From: Acidobacteriota bacterium
GTDB taxonomy: Bacteria > Acidobacteriota > Terriglobia > UBA7540
Reading direction: 5' to 3'
Assembly: GCA_003171295.1 (NCBI GenBank)
Contig: PMYF01000934.1
Location: 1 to 15,984 of the forward strand
DNA length: 15,984 nt
Below, piece after piece: positions 7,587-14,275 of the stretch (the first letter of the stretch is position 1; the number at the start of each line of letters is the position of its first letter). The notes beneath the pieces are model-generated. The model saw only the letters and a list, made by a program, of their open reading frames with translations, had not been told where the DNA came from and made no database searches. The position numbers and the translations under genes are program-made.

Positions 7587-8912
7587 TTACAGCAATGGCG
7601 AAGGCACGGCCCACCCCTTCACGCGAAGCGACGCTTTCTGAAGATCTCTCTTCAAAAACACCAAATAGCCACAGAACAACATAAGCGCGTCGAAGATTAG
7701 AATGCCGACGATCCCGGCAAAGACTCCCGCGAGGCCCAGGTTCGATTTCAACAGGCCGGCCACAAATATGCCCAATCCTCCCGACAAGCAGTTCACCATG
7801 TTTGTAATGCCAAAGGCGATGGCGAATTTGTCCTCACCAGCCAAATCGCAGAGCAAGGGCAGCATATTAAGGTCGCCAGCGGTTCGAAGTGCAGAATTCA
7901 GCACAAGCGCCACGACGATGACCAGAAGGTTCTTTGTATAGACGAACACGAGTAGCGTCGGTGCAGCGGCAAGGATCAGAACGCCTTGTAGAAGCATACG
8001 GTATTGCGCGCCTTTGCGCGCCACCCTATCCGAAACCATCCCGCCCAACACCTGGCTTGTTGCGGCGCTGCCGTTTATGAACGACGCACCAAAGAACCCC
8101 GCGCCGGCAAGAGACATCGCAAAGTTTTCCTTGAAATAGAGGGGAAGCCAGTTGAGAAAGATCCAGACGCCGATTGCAGTCAGGGCCCCGGCGGCTGCCA
8201 ACACCAGAAACGAAGGGATCTTCAGCAACTGGATGAATGCCTCAGCAAGAGACAACCTTGGCCTGGGTTCGGGCCCCAGGACGTCTGCGTTTCCTGCCGG
8301 GGTCACGGGCTTCTTCATGGGCACAAGGAAATAGGCGGGTATTGCGATTAAAAGGCCGACGATACCGAGCGCCCACAGCGAAGGCCTCCAACCGTAACGA
8401 TCGGCAAGAAAGCCCACAAAAGTGGCGCCTCCAATCAGCCCGACGCCCTGTCCGACGCCCATGACCCCCAGCGCTGTCCCGCGCGTCTTAGCGGGATGAT
8501 ACTCGGCGACCAAGGCCAGTGCCGCTGGGAGAAATAGCGATTCGACAAGGCCCAATAAAGCGCGCATCGCCAGCAGCTCCCATCTCGCGTTCACCAAGCC
8601 TGAGGCTGCGGTCACGAAGCTCCACCCAATGAGGGTCCACAAAACGATTCGGCCCCTATCGAACCGGTCGCCCAAATGCCCAGCGAAAGGCGATGCCAGA
8701 GCGTAGCTCCAAAGGAAAAACGATCCAATGGCGCCTAAGCCCACATCTGTGAATCCCAAGTCGGTCTTCAACAGCGGGTAAACAGCGGTGATGGACGTCC
8801 GAGCTGCATAGTTGATCATCCCTATGACGGAGAGGGCCCCCACCAGCACCCACTTCGAAGTTGCGTCGGACTGCTGCTGAGTGTCGCTATCTCGCCTGAG
8901 ATTCGTTGGCAT
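7587..8912 (-). CDS. MFS transporter, ACS-type (organic anion / sugar acid carrier)
   Basis: 441 residues from ATG 8912. The frame stays open to a TTG at 9029, but that extension is not transporter-like. The protein reads as about 12 membrane segments. The first is WVLVGALSVIGMINYAARTS (20-39), followed by AVYPLLKTDLGFTDVGLGAI. Motif A, GHLGDRFDRGRI (78-89), links helices 2 and 3, and MRALLGLVESLFLPAALALV and YHPAKTRGTALG are typical of the anion:cation symporter family (hexuronate, glucarate, galactonate carriers). The middle loop is hydrophilic, around MKKPVTPAG. The C-terminal half includes NGSAATSQVLGGMVSDRVAR. It converges on the aldolase gene, so it is transcribed separately from that block, but the family fits import of a sugar acid for it. 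No operator or strong Shine-Dalgarno identified. Confidence 0.9.
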   Translation of the reverse strand: MPTNLRRDSDTQQQSDATSKWVLVGALSVIGMINYAARTSITAVYPLLKTDLGFTDVGLGAIGSFFLWSYALASPFAGHLGDRFDRGRIVLWTLIGWSFVTAASGLVNARWELLAMRALLGLVESLFLPAALALVAEYHPAKTRGTALGVMGVGQGVGLIGGATFVGFLADRYGWRPSLWALGIVGLLIAIPAYFLVPMKKPVTPAGNADVLGPEPRPRLSLAEAFIQLLKIPSFLVLAAAGALTAIGVWIFLNWLPLYFKENFAMSLAGAGFFGASFINGSAATSQVLGGMVSDRVARKGAQYRMLLQGVLILAAAPTLLVFVYTKNLLVIVVALVLNSALRTAGDLNMLPLLCDLAGEDKFAIAFGITNMVNCLSGGLGIFVAGLLKSNLGLAGVFAGIVGILIFDALMLFCGYLVFLKRDLQKASLRVKGWAVPSPLL

Positions 8913-8967
8913 AAGGTTCCCGGAGTTCTTGAATTCCCATGACCACCGCTTTGAGGGAAATCCTGAC

Positions 8968-9087
8968 TCAGCAGCCGGACAGAGGATGAGCGCGCAACTG
9001 CTCCCATGCCCCTGCTGATTGCTCGGCAACTGCGTCCAACGCTGAAGCCAGAGAGTTGCGCCGTTGTAATTTCATTATTCTTGACAT
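8968..9087 (-). CDS. Possible 39-residue small ORF upstream of the MFS gene
   Basis: Minus-strand ATG at 9087, preceded by CAGGAGG with about 9 bases spacing, opens 39 codons to TGA at 8968-8970. The peptide starts MSRIMKLQRRNSLASALDAV and ends LRAHPLSGC, with an amphipathic, protein-like middle (AVAEQSAGAWEQL). Its stop is 55 bases before the MFS start and its ATG overlaps the end of the decayed reading frame upstream. It could be a leader peptide, a small protein, or a leftover C-terminus of a dead gene. No homologue is recognised. Confidence 0.28.
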   Translation of the reverse strand: MSRIMKLQRRNSLASALDAVAEQSAGAWEQLRAHPLSGC

Positions 9088-9393
9088 TTGTGGCTGCCTC
9101 CTGCAACGTCACCGTTTACACTGAGGAAGTCGAAAGTAACGGCACCGTCGGAGTATACGCTGGCAGTCCCCGGCAAAAAAAACGCTCGGTATTCGCCATG
9201 CGGCCTTCGATTCCTACAGGCGGGCTCTCCAGTGAAGGCGTGGGCAGCCCTTGAATTGGCCCGTATCGCGCGACCTGAAATAATCGGGGCCATACTGCAA
9301 CAGCATCTCGGTCGGTGCTTCCCGGGTCGGCAACCAGGAATCTTGTGTCTCGTACAACTCTCCGTTTAAGCCCTCCGTGCCGCTTTGAGCGGC
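9075..9393 (-). pseudogene. Decayed coding stretch of unknown family, split over three frames
   Basis: Minus strand, in order. Frame A: LNGELYETQDSWLPTREAPT, then MLLQYGPDYFRSRDTGQFKG, ending at TAG 9214-9216. Frame B: GLPTPSLESPPVGIEGRMAN then TERFF. Frame C, entered at an A8 run (9174-9181, T8 on this strand): FLPGTASVYSDGAVTFDFLS then VNGDVAGG, ending at TAA 9075-9077. Each piece is protein-like and stops where the next begins, as expected of a gene with at least two frameshifts. The family is not recognised. The 5' part would lie at the hairpin repeat (9379-9424), which may mark where the gene was broken. Confidence 0.4.
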
Positions 9394-9424
9394 TCACAAC
9401 CTAAAGCCCCCGCTTTGCCGGGGG
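9379..9424. repeat. Two-hairpin repeat, copy A
   Basis: Hairpin 1 is GCCGC-TTTGA-GCGGC (9379-9393). After a spacer ending AACCTAAAG comes hairpin 2, CCCCCGCTTTGCCGGGGG (9407-9424), slightly imperfect. The same layout with the same TTTGA loop but different, compensating stem bases is present at 14219-14266. There is no T-run after hairpin 2. Confidence 0.7.
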
Positions 9425-9999
9425 ATACTTGCTCTAGCCCTTCGGAATCAAAATCGGATGCTAAATAACGCGGAAAGTAGGGAACTGACCTAGGGTCGGT
9501 ACAGTATCAATACCTTCCGGTGGTGTGGGCTCTTGACGTGAGACAACCAGTCAAGACACTACTTACCACTAAATGGTAAATCCTTCCCTTGTCCCGGGCA
9601 AGTGATTCGCCCTCGTGTGCCCTTATGGGCCTGGTGCGGGGGACGGAACGGTCATTGTCACGGAAGCTTGTTTTTCGCTCCCAATGCATCGTTCAAGCTT
9701 ACACGGCCATCCGGACCGTGACTTCAAGTGCGTGGCGCACTGTTTTAGGTAGGCCGTTGCACATTCGAGTGACGCAACTGCGGTGCTCTGCCAACTTCCC
9801 AGAACGCCACTTTGAGATCACGTTCTCGCTCTCGCTCCACAAAGCGTCTCGCGGCACCATCCGGCCGGGAGATTCAGATGAGTCTCCACACCTGCGCCAC
9901 AGCATCCCGCTCAAGAATCCTAGCCACGAGGCACCTAGGCCGCCTTCTTACCAGGCCCACTGCCAGACAGCCAGTGGTCACGCTCAGCATCTAAACAAG
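9425..9999. other. About 0.58 kb without a recognised gene; two short inverted repeats
   Basis: No frame on either strand gives a recognisable protein; the longer open stretches are rich in Arg, Ser, His and Pro and look like chance. Two inverted repeats are visible: CTTGAC...GTCAAG (about 9532-9555) and TTACCA-CTAAA-TGGTAA (9563-9579), the latter shaped like a regulator operator. No gene start lies close by; the nearest are MFS (8912, minus) and the 3' end of the M42 gene (10000). Confidence 0.4.
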
Positions 10000-11157
10000 T
10001 TAGAACCGAGATATCTCATCCACGGTCTTCGAGTCTAGGCGAGAAAGGATTCTCACCAGCAAATCTACGGCCCGATCTAGATCGGCGCGGTCGATGACGC
10101 TGTTGTGAGTGTGCAGATAACGAGTAGCGACGGCAATATTGACCGCTGGCTTGCCGGCCCCGAACTTTTGTAGCTCGGTGGAATCCTCATAACCTCCTGA
10201 AAGGACCTCGGTTTGGAGCGGAATCTTGCTCTCCTCGGCCACGCGCTGAACGAAGTCCTTCAACTTGAGGTTAGCGATCATCGCGGCGTCCGCAAGATAG
10301 AGCACGGGGCCTCCACCGAGGCGCTCCTGCGCACCCTCGGGCTTACCACCTGGATGGTCCACGGCGACACCGGCCTCGATCGAGATCCCGAGGTCCGGCT
10401 TAACGGCCTGTACCGCCGTATGAGCCCCGATCACCCCCACCTCCTCCTGAACTGTGCCCACAAAATAGATCGTGTTCGGAGTCTTAATCCCCTCCTCCTT
10501 TACCCTTCGAAGGGCCTCCAGGAGGATCACACAACCCACACGGTCGTCCAAGGCCTTACCGGTATACCGCCCGTTTGCCAGCGCAGTAAATGAACTCGAA
10601 GGGACGATCGCGTCTCCCGGACGGATGCCTAACGCTTCAGCTTCCTGCTTGGTGCGAGCACCCACATCCAGGAAGATATCATCGTGGGGAAAGACACGCG
10701 TCATGTCCGCGGGCGCAGCGACATGGACGCTTATCAGTCCGCTTACCGCACTCACCGCCCCCTTGTTGGTTAGAATCTTCCAGCGCTGGTTGACAAGGGC
10801 CTGATCGAACCATCCACCCAGAGTTTGAAACTTCACGAATCCTTCCTGCGTTGTGTACCGGACAATTGCACCAAGCTCATCCATGTGTGCGGCTAGCATG
10901 ATGCGTGGACCATCAGCGGGACCCCGTAAGACACCGATGACTGATCCGAGTCCGTCGGTCGAGACTTCAGCCCCGGCGGAGCGGAACTGACGGATCAGGA
11001 TATCTCGCACCGGCCCTTCAAAGCCGGAGGGCGCCGGTGCGTTCGACAACTCTTCCAACAGCCGGGCTACCTGGTCCGTTTTCTCGGCCTGTGCAAGCAA
11101 TGGGGGGCAGACTAGAAAGCTCAGGCAAAGCAATGAGGACTGAATCCTTGAAGACAC
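10000..11157 (-). CDS. Secreted M42-family metallo-aminopeptidase (FrvX/CelM-like)
   Basis: 385 residues from a GTG start. Residues 1-23 (MSSRIQSSLLCLSFLVCPPL then LAQA) form a Sec-type signal peptide, so the enzyme is periplasmic or secreted; most M42 members are cytoplasmic. The di-metal site is complete: His91 in LAAHMDELG, Asp204/205 in KALDDRVG, Glu238/239 in TVQEEVG (general base plus ligand), Glu261 in SIEAG at the position often held by Asp, and His349 in YLHTHNSV. The start PAPSGFEGPVRD and GGWFDQALVNQRW are also family landmarks. Members remove N-terminal amino acids from peptides as large tetrahedral shells; some are annotated endoglucanases on weak grounds. It stands alone, with no co-directional neighbour close by. 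Confidence 0.93.
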   Translation of the reverse strand: MSSRIQSSLLCLSFLVCPPLLAQAEKTDQVARLLEELSNAPAPSGFEGPVRDILIRQFRSAGAEVSTDGLGSVIGVLRGPADGPRIMLAAHMDELGAIVRYTTQEGFVKFQTLGGWFDQALVNQRWKILTNKGAVSAVSGLISVHVAAPADMTRVFPHDDIFLDVGARTKQEAEALGIRPGDAIVPSSSFTALANGRYTGKALDDRVGCVILLEALRRVKEEGIKTPNTIYFVGTVQEEVGVIGAHTAVQAVKPDLGISIEAGVAVDHPGGKPEGAQERLGGGPVLYLADAAMIANLKLKDFVQRVAEESKIPLQTEVLSGGYEDSTELQKFGAGKPAVNIAVATRYLHTHNSVIDRADLDRAVDLLVRILSRLDSKTVDEISRF

Positions 11158-11160
11158 GGT

Positions 11161-11168
11161 TCACCTCC
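11161..11168 (-). promoter_or_regulatory. Shine-Dalgarno fixing the GTG start of the M42 gene
   Basis: On the minus strand GGAGGTGAACC directly precedes GTG at 11157. Spacing is ideal and no competing ATG lies nearby, so the GTG start and full signal peptide are well supported. Confidence 0.75.
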
Positions 11169-11627
11169 AGAGGAAGGATTTTTGCCGGATTTGCTACGGA
11201 GTATACACTTGACTTCAGGTTTGGCTGATCAATTTGGAAGCACCGCGAATATTGCGCCCAGCTCGTCCAAGTCCAACTCCTAAAACCGTAGTGCTGTAAC
11301 GGAAGTGCGCCGCCTGAAATGGGCTGCGGGAGTGGGAGACTCGGCCGCACGGCATGTTTTCGATACGGCGACTTGAAGGAAGCCGCCCGTGCTTGCGGCG
11401 GACGCTGGGATTATGGGCTTTGAACGGCGTTCTAAGGCCCCTCGGTTAAATTCGTGAGCAGTCGGAAGGAGTTTCCGCGGGCATGGAAGCACGGATGGGG
11501 AGTCGACCCCGGGTGGATGGGGTGCGCTGTTGGGCTGAGGAAGGATGGGTTGTCGGCAGATTGCGAAGCATACCAAAGCGTGCGCGGGGTGGGCAGGCAC
11601 GGTGTTTTCGAGTGAGGGAGGAGTGCT
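11169..11627. other. About 0.46 kb without a gene, probably IS91-like 3' end plus M42 upstream region
   Basis: Directly upstream of the M42 gene and downstream (minus strand) of the transposase tail ending at 11628. Minus-strand sequence at about 11280-11630 is low-complexity Pro/Ser/Arg-coding and resembles the long untranslated 3' ends of IS91-type elements, but no terminal repeat could be fixed. No gene is supported. Confidence 0.3.
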
Positions 11628-11811
11628 TCATGAGACCCCCGCGGCGGAGAGCGGTGGAGAACGCAGGTACACCTCAGCCGCCAATCGCTCGAGGATCATC
11701 ACGGGGCCGCCGCACTGGGGGCAGGACCACGGAGAAGTAGAAGACAGCCTGGTCGACCAGCCTTCTTCCTCCCGGGACTCCGGTTCTTGTGCGGGCATTG
11801 GGGCCGGCCTG
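11628..11811 (-). pseudogene. C-terminal fragment of an IS91-like transposase
   Basis: The minus strand encodes a polar linker followed by WSCPQCGGPVMILERLAAE and VYLRSPPLSAAGVS, stopping at 11628-11630. A C-terminal CPxCGG zinc ribbon followed by an Ile/Leu-Glu-Arg-Leu stretch and RSPP is characteristic of the tails of many IS91/IS801-type (Y2 rolling-circle) transposases. The catalytic Tyr domain is absent: similarity stops near 11811, where a group II intron protein fragment begins on the other strand. The family call rests on a short motif and could be another zinc-ribbon transposase. Confidence 0.45.
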
Positions 11812-12218
11812 GAGGTCAAGCGTGTCATAGCGCCTAAGGCCTTGGACAGGTTCAAGCCCCGCATCCGGGAGGTCACGCGACGGGCCAAAAGCGTCAGCAT
11901 GAAGACTACGATAACGGAGTTGGCTCCATACATGCGGGGTTGGCGCAACGACTCGGCTTCTGTGAGACGCCTGGGGTGTTGCTATCCCTCACCGGCTGGG
12001 TGGGGGGGGCTTCGGGCTGCTTTGTGGCGGCAGTGGAAAGCGCGGCGCCGCCGCCGAGCGGCGCTGCTCGCACTGGGGGTCGGTCCGCGAGCAGCCGCCA
12101 ATACCGCGGACAGCGGACATGGTCCCTGGTATTTCACCCGTCCAGAGTCCTCTCCGTGGGGTTCTCCAAGGTGCACCTCCGCTCGCTCGGCCTTCCATCG
12201 TTTATCGAAGAGCGCTAG
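11812..12218 (+). pseudogene. 3' half of a group II intron reverse transcriptase/maturase, frameshifted
   Basis: Plus-strand frames join into the thumb (domain X) and C-terminus of a group II intron-encoded protein. VIAPKALDRFKPRIREVTRR then SVSMKTTITELAPYMRGWR (11812-11943) shifts frame to LGFCETPGVLLSLTGWV, shifts again at a G8 run (12002-12009) to LRAALWRQWKARRRRRAALL and NTADSGHGPWY, and shifts near 12145 to VLSVGFSKVHLRSLGLPSF ending IEER at TAG 12216-12218. The RT palm is missing; the upstream side is the transposase fragment. At least three frameshifts show it is dead. The sequence type is that of class C-like introns. Confidence 0.85.
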
Positions 12219-12301
12219 CGTAACCGACCGAACCGCCGTGTATGGACTCGTATGCATCGTGCTGTGTGAGGGAAAGTGGGTGACCGCCTACCTATCCCGA
12301 T
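12219..12301 (+). ncRNA. Group II intron 3' end (domains V-VI) of the decayed intron
   Basis: Immediately after the maturase stop comes ACCGAACCGCCGTGTATGGA, then CTCGTATGCATCG and TGCTGTGTGAGGG. This is the pattern usually found after such ORFs as domain V, followed by a domain VI-like stem closing with CTACCTATCCCGAT. The intron should end at about 12301 (GAT, fitting the AY 3' rule). Several bases differ from a well-paired domain V, as expected of a relic. Sequence beyond 12301 would be the old insertion-site flank. Confidence 0.65.
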
Positions 12302-12413
12302 TGATGTGGCGGGAGCTGGAAACGGCGGTCGGGGGCTTCTCGGACCTACCGCGCCAGTTTCCGACCCTACCAAGGGTGGCCGAGCCGCTATTCGACGTAT
12401 TCTGCTGTCACCC

Positions 12414-13397
12414 TCAACAAGGTAGTACGGTTCCGAGATTCCGGGCGAGGGCGCGTTGATAAAGGAGCTGAGCGGTGGCCATGTCTTCCAGCGCGAGGCC
12501 TAAGTTGACAACCAGATAGCGATCGCTTGGCGCGCGGCGCTCGTGCTTGGCGGAGACCAGCGCGGAGAGTTCTTGGTAACTCGTGGGCATACCCGCAAAA
12601 TGCCCATGCCGGCGGTAGTATTCAAATTGGTCCCCGTCATCGACCCACATTCCGTCCACGGCATGCGCGACAGCGGCCGTGACGGTCGCGTCAAAATCCA
12701 GGGAGGCAACCACACTGCCCGGTTTCAGCCACTCCGGCGGGATGACAGGTTGGGGATTCTTCACAATGGGTGCACAGGTTACCACGATGTCGGCGTCCGT
12801 GACCGCTTGGTGCGGCGACTTCGCTTGTTCCACTCGCAGGCCCCACCCGGCGACTTCGTGTTCGAAGGTTGCACGGGCCTCATCCGAAGGGTCAAACGCC
12901 GCGACCTCCCGGATGCGGGGACAGACCCTGCGCAACGCGTCGGTGTTGGCTCGCCCCTGGACGCCCGCGCCAAATATCGCCAAGCGCCGTGCCTGTTCCG
13001 AGGCCAGCCGCCCGACAGCCACGGCGGTGGCGGCAGCGGTTCGCTTTTCGGTGATCCAGGTGCAATCCATGACCGCCAACGGCACGCCCGTTTCGGGGCA
13101 GTTCAGAATAAGAAGGCCGGTGATGTAGGGAAGTCCAAAACGCCGGTTGTCAGGATAGCCGCTCACCCACTTGATGCCCGCGACTTTCAACCCCGGAAGA
13201 TGCGCCGGCATGGCGTGAATGAAGGCATGAGGAGCAGGGTGGATGCCGGGTTTGGGTGGCATCTCCACGCGGCCCGCCGCTTTCTCGTGAAAGGCCGCTT
13301 CAACAGCCTCCCTCACTTCATCGACGGAGACCTGCAGACCTTCAATCTCCGCTCTAGAGAGATAGAGTAATTGACGACCTCGTTCAAGATTCAGCAT
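12414..13397 (-). CDS. Ornithine cyclodeaminase / mu-crystallin family protein
   Basis: 327 residues from ATG 13397, with GGGAG about 8 bases upstream. The frame continues to 13454, but that extension encodes an Rhs-repeat fragment. Family landmarks: LLYLSRAEIEGL at the N-terminus, AGIKWVSGYPDN (Lys76), TWITEKRTAAATAVA (Arg119), the Rossmann motif FGAGVQGRAN (142-151), SVVASLDFDATV with the catalytic-Asp region (234/236), and VVNLGLALEDMATA (Asp305) near the C-terminus. Members include ornithine cyclodeaminase, alanine dehydrogenase (archaeal type), pyrroline-2-carboxylate/ketimine reductases and lysine cyclodeaminase; the sequence alone does not choose. It is an intact gene surrounded by mobile-element debris, so it may have been carried in or simply survived there. 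Confidence 0.92.
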   Translation of the reverse strand: MLNLERGRQLLYLSRAEIEGLQVSVDEVREAVEAAFHEKAAGRVEMPPKPGIHPAPHAFIHAMPAHLPGLKVAGIKWVSGYPDNRRFGLPYITGLLILNCPETGVPLAVMDCTWITEKRTAAATAVAVGRLASEQARRLAIFGAGVQGRANTDALRRVCPRIREVAAFDPSDEARATFEHEVAGWGLRVEQAKSPHQAVTDADIVVTCAPIVKNPQPVIPPEWLKPGSVVASLDFDATVTAAVAHAVDGMWVDDGDQFEYYRRHGHFAGMPTSYQELSALVSAKHERRAPSDRYLVVNLGLALEDMATAQLLYQRALARNLGTVLPC

Positions 13398-13412
13398 GGT
13401 TCTCCCTTTATC

Positions 13413-13523
13413 ACGGGCCACCACCCTTCCCGATACATCCAGCTCCCCAATCACGTCCTCGCCATCATATACGTAAATAGCGGTGGCGCTTTCTAATACT
13501 TTACGAACCCCGTATGGTCAAAA
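13413..13523 (-). pseudogene. Rhs/YD-repeat protein fragment fused in frame before the cyclodeaminase start
   Basis: The minus strand reads PYGVRKVLESATAIYVYDGE then DVIGELDVSGRVVAR. This is the canonical Rhs pattern (DPYGRR...YxYDGxDVIxELDxSGxVVARY), which marks the C-terminal core of Rhs/YD-repeat polymorphic toxins. A stop replaces the Asp codon before PYG (13518-13520), similarity ends abruptly at 13413, and the frame then runs into the cyclodeaminase start 16 bases on. Only about 37 codons survive. No Rhs core, toxin tip or immunity gene is present in the window. Confidence 0.75.
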
Positions 13524-13554
13524 TATTCGACCGGACGATTCAGCCTTTCCCGAG

Positions 13555-13732
13555 GATTGCGGGCAGGTGCTGGAAATCCTAGGCGAGGTCTACGGCTACG
13601 ACACTTAGGCCCGCGAGCAAGGGATGTCCACCGAAGAACGGCGGCGCTTTCCTCAAGCGCACAGCGGTCCGGTGATGGTCGGGTTGCAGGCGTGGCTGAG
13701 GGCCCAATATTCGGAAAAGCGAGTCGAACCCA
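13555..13732 (+). pseudogene. IS66-family transposase fragment
   Basis: The plus strand reads CGQVLEILGEVYGYDT, TAG (13606-13608), AREQGMSTEERRRF, AHSGPVMVGLQAWLRAQYSE and KRVEP. This is the segment of IS66 TnpC that normally continues to EPNSGLGKAIxYxxxHW; that continuation is lost after VEP. An internal stop and loss of both ends make it a relic. No IS66 accessory genes (TnpA/TnpB) or terminal repeats were found. Confidence 0.75.
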
Positions 13733-13835
13733 TGTGGTTCGCCAAAACTCCGGCCGGATGGAGAATCAATAACATAGTTGCCGCCCTCCCGCCACCGTTC
13801 TGTTGTAACTCCTGGCGATAGTTCAATTCATTGTC

Positions 13836-14072
13836 TTGTGCCTCGGAACGCTGGTTCGCCTTTTGCGGTCGCGTCGGAGTCTCCTCCTCACGGCGATGGA
13901 TTTCTTCGCGGCGCCCACGATCACTTTCGGTGTACTCTATGGCTTTTTCGTGATCAGCCATGATCGCCGGCGAATCCCGCACTTCAACGTCACGAAGCAC
14001 CCCCCGAGCAGTTGGATCATCCAGCAGCTACGGGAAGCATTCCCATTCGAGTCGGAGTCCAGATTTCTAATC
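13836..14072 (+). pseudogene. Internally deleted rve-type integrase/transposase (IS481/IS3-like)
   Basis: One open frame joins two parts of a DDE integrase. LGTLVRLLRSRRSLL is the usual N-terminal start of these transposases. It is followed at once by the beginning of the catalytic core: MDFFAAPTITFGVLYGFFVI (first catalytic Asp in MDFF), HDRRRIPHFNVTKHP and WIIQQLREAFPFESESRFLI. The roughly 100-150 residues that normally separate these parts are missing, and the second Asp motif (FDRDA, after FLI) is lost. It is inactive. The clean in-frame junction suggests deletion between short repeats. Confidence 0.75.
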
Positions 14073-14084
14073 CGTGGGGAGATC

Positions 14085-14105
14085 CCCCGGCTCTCCCGGG
14101 GAGGC
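14085..14105. repeat. Hairpin repeat, second copy of the 7439-7459 element
   Basis: CCCCGGCTCTCCCGGGGAGG matches the reverse complement of the element ending at 7459 with one substitution, leaving a 6-bp stem. It lies 13 bases after the integrase fragment loses similarity, so it may be part of that element's end. Confidence 0.55.
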
Positions 14106-14202
14106 AGCAGAAGTTTGACAGGTCCGGCAGTGTGCTTCACCATTCTTGCGATTGTGATGTACCGTCCAGGCCGCTGTCGCACGAGGTTTTGGCTTTTGCT
14201 TC

Positions 14203-14266
14203 TGATCGGTTGCGATCAGGCCCCTTTGAGGGGCCAGCAACCGTAAAGCCCCCGGCTTTGCCGGGG
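14203..14266. repeat. Hairpin cluster: two-hairpin repeat copy B plus one extra stem
   Basis: Three stems follow each other: TGATCG-GTTG-CGATCA (14203-14218), GGCCCC-TTTGA-GGGGCC (14219-14235) and CCCCGGC-TTT-GCCGGGG (14250-14266, perfect). The last two match copy A at 9379-9424 in order, spacing, TTTGA loop and the TAAAG leader of hairpin 2. The group II intron begins 9 bases after the last stem. Confidence 0.75.
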
Positions 14267-14275
14267 AATATTTAC

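Noticed and set aside
8913..9029. 39-codon extension of the MFS gene from TTG 9029
   Set aside because: Not transporter-like, and a different frame here holds the small ORF; ATG 8912 fits the family length.
9589..10038. 149-residue plus-strand protein
   Set aside because: No recognisable motif, Arg/Ser/His-rich, and it runs antisense into the 3' end of the M42 gene.
11545..12459. Single 304-residue plus-strand protein
   Set aside because: Only parts of this frame match a maturase; the rest lies antisense to the transposase tail or out of frame, so it is an accidental read-through of a pseudogene.
13398..13454. 19-codon extension of the cyclodeaminase gene
   Set aside because: It encodes the end of an Rhs repeat; ATG 13397 has its own Shine-Dalgarno and begins where family similarity starts.
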